Made by a program: the position numbers and the translations under genes
The notes under the pieces: generated by a model
What the model was told of the DNA's origin: nothing
The model's database searches: none
Seen by the model: the letters and a program-made list of their open reading frames with translations, nothing else
Assembly: GCF_000427885.1 (NCBI RefSeq)
Contig: NZ_KE386602.1
Location: 117,750 to 152,153, forward strand
Direction of reading: 5' to 3'
Length of the DNA: 34,404 nt
Source of the DNA: Glycomyces tenuis DSM 44171
Lineage (GTDB): Bacteria > Actinomycetota > Actinomycetes > Mycobacteriales > Micromonosporaceae
Shown here: positions 30,265 to 34,404 of the stretch, in pieces
Layout of the letters: every line of letters begins with the position of its first letter
Position numbering within the stretch: position 1 is the stretch's first letter

Positions 30265-31494
30265 TCAGGCGAGGTCGAGCGTCAGTTCGGCCTCGCCCTT
30301 CTCGTTCAGGGTGAACTCCGCGGCAGCGCCCTGGTGCTCGATGCGGTAGTCGCCGAGGAAGCCGTTGAAGCGCAAGCGCCCGTCGGCGTCGGTGACGAGG
30401 GTGCCGCTGGTCCCCCATTCGGTGTTGACGAGGTGGTGGAGCCGGTCGTAGGACGGCTTCGGCGTGCCGTCGGCGCGGACGAGGCCGCCGGGCGCGCCGA
30501 GCCACATGCCCGCGTCGGACATGCCCCAGTAGGTGATCGCCTCGACCGACGGGTGCGAGAGCAGCGTCTTGTAGTGGCGCTCGATCTCGTCGGCCTGGCG
30601 CGCCTCCCCTTCGGGGGTGCTGGGCCAGGAGTCGACCTGGTGGTCGTTGAGGTCGACGATCTCGGGCGGCATGAGCTCGCCGGAGACGATGGTGGTCTCG
30701 GTGAAGTGGATCGGCAGGCCGTAGCGGGAGAAGCGGTCGAGGACTGCGAGGGTCTTCTCCTCGCCCCAGTAGCCCTGGTGCATGTGGCTCTGGAGCCCGA
30801 GCACGTCGATCCGGATCCCGGCCTCCAGGACGCCTTCGATGAGGCATTCGAAGGCCGCGGACATGTCGAAGTCGTTGAGCAGCAGCGTCGCGCCCGGGTT
30901 GGTCTCGCGGGCGGCGTCGAAGACCATGCGCACCATGGGGATGCGGCCGATGTCTCGGCACAGGCGGGTGATGCCGTTGTCGTACTTGTCGAAGATCGGC
31001 ATGATGACGACCTCGTTGATGACGTCCCACATGTCGATGACGCCCGCGAAGTCGCCCACGTCGCGTTTGATGCGGTCGACCTGGGCGGCGGCGATCTCGG
31101 CGTTGTCGAGGTCGAGCAGCCAGTCGGCGGTGACGGTGTGCCAGGCGAGCGGGTGGCCCTTGACGGTGTGGCCGCGCTCGGCGAGCCATCGGGCGGCGGC
31201 CAGGACCCGCTCGGTGTCGGGCTTGCCGCGCTCGGGTTCGAAGCGGCCCCAGTAGAACGGGAGGGTCGCGAAGTTGTACAGGCCTTCCCACAGCTCGGCG
31301 AGGGGGTTCGCTTCGGTCTCGCCGCCGACGAGCTCGATGGCCTCGAAGGCGGTGCAGCCGAAGAGGAACTCGTGCCGCAGCTGCTCGATCCGGACCTCCC
31401 GCCCGGCGAGCGGCTCGCCGTTCCGAGTGAGGGTGACGGTGGCGTCGGCGGCCCGGTGCCGCCTGATGTCGCGGTCGACGGAACTTTCGGCCAT
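30265..31494 (-). CDS. Endo-1,4-beta-xylanase, glycoside hydrolase family 10, no signal peptide
   Basis: The 409-residue GH10 enzyme has VKGHPLAWHT (111-120) for the -1 subsite and WDVINEVV with acid/base Glu161. LGLQSHMHQGYW carries the conserved QxH, and PIHFTETTI the nucleophile Glu266. TYWGMSDAGMWLG carries the aromatic residue of the barrel end. Before the barrel is a small beta domain (ATVTLTRNGEPLAGREVRIE). After it is a similar beta tail (GRLRFNGFLGDYRIEHQG). Both resemble carboxypeptidase-regulatory-like modules. There is no secretion signal, so it probably acts on imported xylo-oligosaccharides, unlike most xylanases. The start is uncertain: ATG 31494 is used; 31512 and 31554 are in frame. 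An inverted repeat overlaps the 31512 start. Confidence 0.85.
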   Translation of the reverse strand: MAESSVDRDIRRHRAADATVTLTRNGEPLAGREVRIEQLRHEFLFGCTAFEAIELVGGETEANPLAELWEGLYNFATLPFYWGRFEPERGKPDTERVLAAARWLAERGHTVKGHPLAWHTVTADWLLDLDNAEIAAAQVDRIKRDVGDFAGVIDMWDVINEVVIMPIFDKYDNGITRLCRDIGRIPMVRMVFDAARETNPGATLLLNDFDMSAAFECLIEGVLEAGIRIDVLGLQSHMHQGYWGEEKTLAVLDRFSRYGLPIHFTETTIVSGELMPPEIVDLNDHQVDSWPSTPEGEARQADEIERHYKTLLSHPSVEAITYWGMSDAGMWLGAPGGLVRADGTPKPSYDRLHHLVNTEWGTSGTLVTDADGRLRFNGFLGDYRIEHQGAAAEFTLNEKGEAELTLDLA

Positions 31495-31511
31495 TATCGG
31501 CTCGCTTTCCA

Positions 31512-31538
31512 TGGAATTTTCGGTGCGAATGTATTCCA
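31512..31538. promoter_or_regulatory. Inverted repeat TGGAAT-N15-ATTCCA upstream of the xylanase gene
   Basis: TGGAAT at 31512-31517 and ATTCCA at 31533-31538 are 6-base inverted arms in a locally AT-rich stretch just upstream of the chosen xylanase start at 31494. It is a candidate operator or leader hairpin. A short palindrome TTCCATGGAA (31507-31516) overlaps it. Confidence 0.45.
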
Positions 31539-31602
31539 GCATCTCCGCGCCCACCGGTCAAGAGGTCGGCCGCGACGTCGCCGCGGGAGCGCCCGGTCCG
31601 GT

Positions 31603-32427
31603 TCAGCGGAAGACATGGCGGTGGGCCTCGGCCCAGTCGGCGAAGCCGATCGGCGCGCGGCCGAGGATCCGGGCCACTGTCCCGGTCACGACCGCGTAGC
31701 GGCCCTCGGCCAGCCGGGCCATGCCCGCCAGGGACTCCGCGATGCCGTCCGGGTCCATGCCGCTTCGGACCATCACGGCCCGCATCTGCTCGGCGGACGC
31801 CGCCTCCGTCGCGATGCCCGTGCCGAGCACGTCTTGGAGTATTTCGGCCTGCCGGGGGAAGGTCAGCAGTTCGGGCCCGGTCAGGGTGTATTCACGTCCG
31901 ACGTGGCGATCGTCGGTCAGCGCCTCGACCGCGACCGCCGCGATGTCCCGTGGGTCGATGACGCCGACCGCACCGTCTCCGGTCGGGTTCGGCAGCGGGA
32001 CGGCGGCCTTGACCATCGGCGCGTAGGCGAGCATGTTCGACGCGAAGGTGCACGGCCGCAGGATCGTCCATTCCAGGCCGCTGTCTCGGGTGGGCCGTTC
32101 GGCGCGGGCGTGCCATGTGCCCGGGTCGGCCCCGCTGATCGCCCCCAGCTTCACGATGCGTCGCACACCCGCCGCCTTGGCGGCCTCGACCAAGGCGACA
32201 TCGTGGTCGATGACCGGCTTGGGAGGGGCGGTCACGAGGTAGACCGCGGAGACGCCTTCGAGGGCGGCGGCGAGTGAGGCCGGATCGGTGAAATCGGCTC
32301 GCACGGCTTCGGCGCCGGGGATCTCGACGGCGCGGCGGCTCATGACGCGGACGCGCTCACCGCCTTGGACGAGCAGCTCGGCGACTTCGCTTCCTGTGGT
32401 GCCCGAGGCACCGGAGACAAGGATCAT
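31603..32427 (-). CDS. NmrA-like NAD(P)-binding oxidoreductase/regulator
   Basis: The 274-residue Rossmann protein begins MILVSGASGTTGSEVAELLV, with the NADP motif GASGTTG. It continues VRVMSRRA, ADFTDPASLAAALEGVSAVY and RRIVKLGAISG. It lacks the YxxxK pair of classical SDRs at the usual place. ERPTRDSGLEWTILRPCTF and NMLAYAPMV are typical of atypical (NmrA/QOR2-like) SDRs. Such proteins reduce quinones or act as redox sensors; the substrate is unknown. The ATG at 32427 is chosen because the family usually starts at this MILV strand; an ATG at 32439 adds four residues, and neither has a clear binding site. It is divergent from an AraC regulator 60 bases away, its likely controller. Confidence 0.82.
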   Translation of the reverse strand: MILVSGASGTTGSEVAELLVQGGERVRVMSRRAVEIPGAEAVRADFTDPASLAAALEGVSAVYLVTAPPKPVIDHDVALVEAAKAAGVRRIVKLGAISGADPGTWHARAERPTRDSGLEWTILRPCTFASNMLAYAPMVKAAVPLPNPTGDGAVGVIDPRDIAAVAVEALTDDRHVGREYTLTGPELLTFPRQAEILQDVLGTGIATEAASAEQMRAVMVRSGMDPDGIAESLAGMARLAEGRYAVVTGTVARILGRAPIGFADWAEAHRHVFR

Positions 32428-32487
32428 GCCGACAATCATCTTCGGGCGGAGGTGGCCGCGGCTATGAGATTCCGGCAGTCTTGGACC

Positions 32488-33225
32488 ATGCTGGAGGAGC
32501 GTTCGATCGCGGTACCCGAACGGCTGCGCCCGTGGATAGCGGGAATGTCCGTGTCGCATGCGGAGAGCGAGACGATCGTGCGCGAGCCGCCCGAACACGC
32601 CACGACGGTGATGCTGCGAACGGCTCCGGGCGAGCCGAGCCGGCTGATGGCCGCGGGCCCTCGGACGCGGCCCTTGTACTACGCGGGCGGTCCCGGCCCG
32701 TCCTGCCTGCGGGTCCGTCTGCGGCCCGGCCGCGCCGCATCGCTGCTGGGCCGCTCGGTGCGCGGCCTGGTCGATCAGGCGGTGCCGTTGGAGGGCTGGG
32801 GCGTTGACCTCGCGGACGACCCCGTCGCGTTCGCCGCGGCGCTCGTCGACCGTGCGTCCGACGATCTTCATCCTCACGCCGAGCTCATCGGTGAGGCCGC
32901 CGAGCTGGTTCCCAGCATCGGCGTACGGAGGAGCTCGGAGCGCCTGCATCTGAGCGAGCGCCGCCTGCGCGAGCTCTTCACCGAGCTGGTCGGCATCCCG
33001 CCCAAGCGGTTCGCCCGCATCGACCGCGTCCGCGCGGTCCTCGAACACGGCGCGCCGGGGCGCTGGTCAGAATTGGCCCTCGCGGTCGGCTACGCCGACC
33101 ATTCGCACCTGACCGCGGAGTTCCGGGCGCTCATGGGCATGCCGCCCACGACGTTCTTCACCGGCACGGTGCTCCCGAACGGCCGCTGCGGCAAGTCATT
33201 CGAAACCTCCACCGCATACTCCTGA
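32488..33225 (+). CDS. AraC-family transcriptional regulator
   Basis: The 245-residue protein has an N-terminal effector region (1-140). The two C-terminal HTH units follow: SERLHLSERRLRELFTELVG with IPPKRFARIDRVRAVLEHG, then WSELALAVGYADHSHLTAEF with RALMGMPPTTF. The second unit carries the AraC signature GYADxSHLTxEFRxxMGxPP. The ATG at 32488 (MLEERS) is used. An in-frame ATG at 32464 would extend it by eight residues, and neither has a good ribosome binding site. It is divergent from the NmrA-like reductase, which it probably regulates. A bidirectional hairpin separates it from vapC. Confidence 0.87.
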   Translation: MLEERSIAVPERLRPWIAGMSVSHAESETIVREPPEHATTVMLRTAPGEPSRLMAAGPRTRPLYYAGGPGPSCLRVRLRPGRAASLLGRSVRGLVDQAVPLEGWGVDLADDPVAFAAALVDRASDDLHPHAELIGEAAELVPSIGVRRSSERLHLSERRLRELFTELVGIPPKRFARIDRVRAVLEHGAPGRWSELALAVGYADHSHLTAEFRALMGMPPTTFFTGTVLPNGRCGKSFETSTAYS

Positions 33226-33256
33226 CGACCGACCTGCCCTGCTGGGCATACGACTC

Positions 33257-33288
33257 GGCCGGACGGGAGCCGCTGCTCCGGTCCGGCC
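33257..33288. terminator. Bidirectional hairpin between araC-type gene and vapC
   Basis: GGCCGGAC at 33257-33264 pairs with GTCCGGCC at 33281-33288. A further inner stem of five pairs follows after one mismatch, closing a 4-base loop at 33271-33274. Confidence 0.7.
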
Positions 33289-33324
33289 TGCCTGCTGCCG
33301 ATGTGCGGGGGTCGTCGGGTTCGG

Positions 33325-33747
33325 TCAGTCGGCCTCGCCGGGCGGGACCACCCATTCGGTCGGCTGCCCGGTCACCTCGGCGATCCGGTCGAAGTCCTTG
33401 TCGTAGTGGAGCACCGTCACCCGATGCCGCTCGGCGATGGAGGCGATGAGCAGGTCGGGAAACCTGACGGTGCGATGTTCAGATGTCTCTACTAGAGTAG
33501 TTTGGACATCTATCACTCGATCGAAGATGTCGTCTGAAATTGGCGCCCACTCGAACCCTCGCAGCCATTTCCGAATGTTGTCGCAATGACGCGGATTCTT
33601 GGCACCGACGATGATCTCCATCTCCACGATCCCGCAGATCGCGACGAGCCCTCGGTCGATCAGGGGCACGAGTACCTCGGCGACAGCGGATTTCTGCAGG
33701 CGCCCGAGCGCACTGGTGTCGGCGAGGTACTTCGCAACCGCTACCAC
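33325..33747 (-). CDS. vapC: PIN-domain ribonuclease toxin (VapC)
   Basis: The 140-residue PIN-fold protein has acidic metal-binding residues at Asp10 (YLADTSALGR), Glu42 (GIVEMEI), Asp98 (RFPDLLIASIAE) and Asp116/Asp118 (LHYDKDFDRIAE). This is the intact VapC active site, expected to cleave tRNA or rRNA. The GTG at 33747 overlaps the vapB stop by 7 bases, and GGGAG lies five bases before it, so translation is coupled to the antitoxin. The central part of the gene (about 33470-33600) is visibly less GC-rich than the neighbours, suggesting horizontal gain. Toxicity is controlled by VapB. Confidence 0.9.
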   Translation of the reverse strand: MVAVAKYLADTSALGRLQKSAVAEVLVPLIDRGLVAICGIVEMEIIVGAKNPRHCDNIRKWLRGFEWAPISDDIFDRVIDVQTTLVETSEHRTVRFPDLLIASIAERHRVTVLHYDKDFDRIAEVTGQPTEWVVPPGEAD

Positions 33748-33941
33748 GCAATCTCCCGGATCTCGTCGGGGTCGAGTTCCAGTCCGCCCTCGACCACCCA
33801 CTCCACGAACTGTCTCCTTCGCTCACGATCGACCGCCTCTTTGAGCGCCGCGTTGACCGTCGCGACTTTGGTCGTAGTCCCGAAGATCTCGCTGGCCTGG
33901 GCCACGAGTTCGTCGTCGAGGTTGATCACTGTTCTTGTCAT
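33741..33941 (-). CDS. vapB: VapB-type ribbon-helix-helix antitoxin
   Basis: The 66-residue protein starts MTRTVINLDDELVAQASEIF, whose first strand TRTVINLD is the DNA-contacting ribbon. KVATVNAALKEAVDRERRRQ is the second helix. The C-terminal third (FVEWVVEGGLELDPDEIREI) is acidic and amphipathic and should wrap the PIN toxin. This matches the VapB (DUF2191) group. ATG 33941 is chosen because the ribbon normally starts 1-3 residues from the N-terminus and a purine-rich GGGGGTGA lies upstream. An in-frame start at 33980 would add 13 residues. The VapBC complex probably represses its own promoter. Confidence 0.88.
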   Translation of the reverse strand: MTRTVINLDDELVAQASEIFGTTTKVATVNAALKEAVDRERRRQFVEWVVEGGLELDPDEIREIAW

Positions 33942-34013
33942 CAGTTTCACCCCCTGACCATAAGTGAGCGCTTCTGCCAAGGATAGCTTTTGTCACGGCG
34001 CGTCGGAACCTTT

Positions 34014-34027
34014 GAGAAATTATTCTC
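34014..34027. promoter_or_regulatory. Palindrome GAGAA-N4-TTCTC upstream of vapBC
   Basis: Perfect 5-base arms lie at 34014-34018 and 34023-34027 in an AT-rich stretch about 75 bases upstream of vapB. It is a candidate VapBC operator; the distance from the start is larger than usual. Confidence 0.3.
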
Positions 34028-34066
34028 GACATATCAAAGACAATCAATGAGATACCAGATGGGTAA

Positions 34067-34095
34067 GCGGCCCCGGAGCAAAGCTCCGGGGCCGC
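34067..34095 (-). terminator. Hairpin terminator of the xylose isomerase gene
   Basis: GCGGCCCCGGAGC at 34067-34079 pairs perfectly with GCTCCGGGGCCGC at 34083-34095, with loop AAA. It begins 21 bases after the xylA stop on the minus strand. Confidence 0.85.
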
Positions 34096-34116
34096 TAGCA
34101 GCTGAAACGTGTGCGG

Positions 34117-34404
34117 TCAGCGGACGCCGTAGAGGTGTTCGAGGGCGAGTTGGTCGAGCGCTTCGAAGGCCATGCCCTTGGCGGCGAGGCCGTCGATGTC
34201 GACCTGGACGTCCTTGAGGTCGGCCCAGGTCTCCCCTGCGGCCAGGGTGGGCACGCCGAGCTGGTCGACGCGGGCGTCCTTGAGAGCCTGCTGGACCTCG
34301 GGGTCGGCCCGGAACGCCCGCACCTTCTCGCGCAGGATCAGGTAGTTGCGCATGCACGCCGCGGCCGAGACCCACACCCCTTCGTCGTCCTCGGTGCGCG
34401 GGGG
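34117..34404 (-). CDS. xylA: Xylose isomerase, C-terminal end (partial)
   Basis: The minus-strand frame is open from the window edge to the TGA at 34119-34117, giving 95 residues. They read [20 protein letters not shown], then [20 protein letters not shown], ending [18 protein letters not shown]. This is the C-terminal helical dimerisation loop of actinobacterial class I xylose isomerase (in Streptomyces enzymes, [24 protein letters not shown] and [16 protein letters not shown]). The enzyme interconverts xylose and xylulose using Mg or Mn. The N-terminal three quarters lie outside the window. With the GH10 and GH2 enzymes nearby it extends a xylan-use theme. A strong hairpin follows the stop. 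Confidence 0.92.
   Translation of the reverse strand, partial: PPRTEDDEGVWVSAAACMRNYLILREKVRAFRADPEVQQALKDARVDQLGVPTLAAGETWADLKDVQVDIDGLAAKGMAFEALDQLALEHLYGVR

Noticed and set aside
1..34404. CRISPR arrays, tRNA or rRNA genes, insertion sequences, prophage genes
   Set aside because: No regularly spaced repeats outside the protein-level TPR array, no tRNA-like cloverleaf, and no transposase, integrase or phage structural motif was seen.

Overview
The window is about 34 kb of very GC-rich DNA from an actinomycete-like bacterium. The evidence is strong GC bias at third codon positions, frequent GTG and TTG starts, several genes that look leaderless, a large SARP/AfsR-type regulator, an ECF sigma factor with a SnoaL-like tail, and secreted cellulose- and xylan-related enzymes. 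A Glycomyces/Stackebrandtia-like or other filamentous actinomycete is my guess only; no rRNA or other taxonomic marker is present. I see no tRNA, rRNA, CRISPR array, insertion sequence or prophage, and no stretch longer than about 300 bases lacks a gene.

Layout. 1-3.6 kb: the tail of a secreted CBM2 protein, an MFS transporter, and a two-gene bacterial PH-domain (YdbS/YdbT-like) membrane pair. 3.6-6.0 kb, minus strand: a luciferase-like monooxygenase, a MarR regulator and an FMN reductase in one tight operon. 6.1-8.2 kb: two divergent single-pass membrane proteins of unknown function. 8.2-10.2 kb: the C-terminal remnant of a galactose-oxidase-like protein, then a methyltransferase divergent from a MarR regulator with two matching 17-bp operators between them. 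10.2-13.2 kb: ketopantoate reductase, a divergent TetR gene, and a TerC-family membrane protein. 13.2-15.5 kb: a TetR repressor divergent from a DHA2 multidrug transporter, with two 21-bp operators. 15.6-20.4 kb, minus strand: ECF sigma factor, GH15 trehalase/glucoamylase-like enzyme and glucose dehydrogenase, plus a secreted GDSL lipase. 20.6-22.3 kb: a GH2 beta-glucuronidase-like enzyme.

22.4-25.5 kb holds the most interesting locus: a small Trypco1 (CU044_2847-type) protein followed 12 bp later by one polypeptide carrying a trypsin-like protease, a STAND/NB-ARC ATPase and five TPR-like repeats of 40 residues. This matches the predicted NTP-dependent conflict (immunity) systems proposed by comparative genomics for multicellular bacteria. 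25.5-30.3 kb: a 1052-residue SARP-STAND-TPR regulator divergent from a drug exporter, with three direct repeats at 11-bp spacing between them that look like a SARP binding site. 30.3-34.4 kb: a cytoplasmic GH10 xylanase, an NmrA-like reductase divergent from an AraC regulator, a VapBC toxin-antitoxin pair in locally AT-richer DNA, and the end of xylose isomerase.

Functional picture: plant polysaccharide use (CBM2 protein, GH2, GH10, xylose isomerase) is interleaved with regulator-plus-exporter or regulator-plus-enzyme pairs and with defence-type modules (Trypco1/trypsin-STAND, VapBC). The operators of several regulators can be read directly from their divergent intergenic regions.
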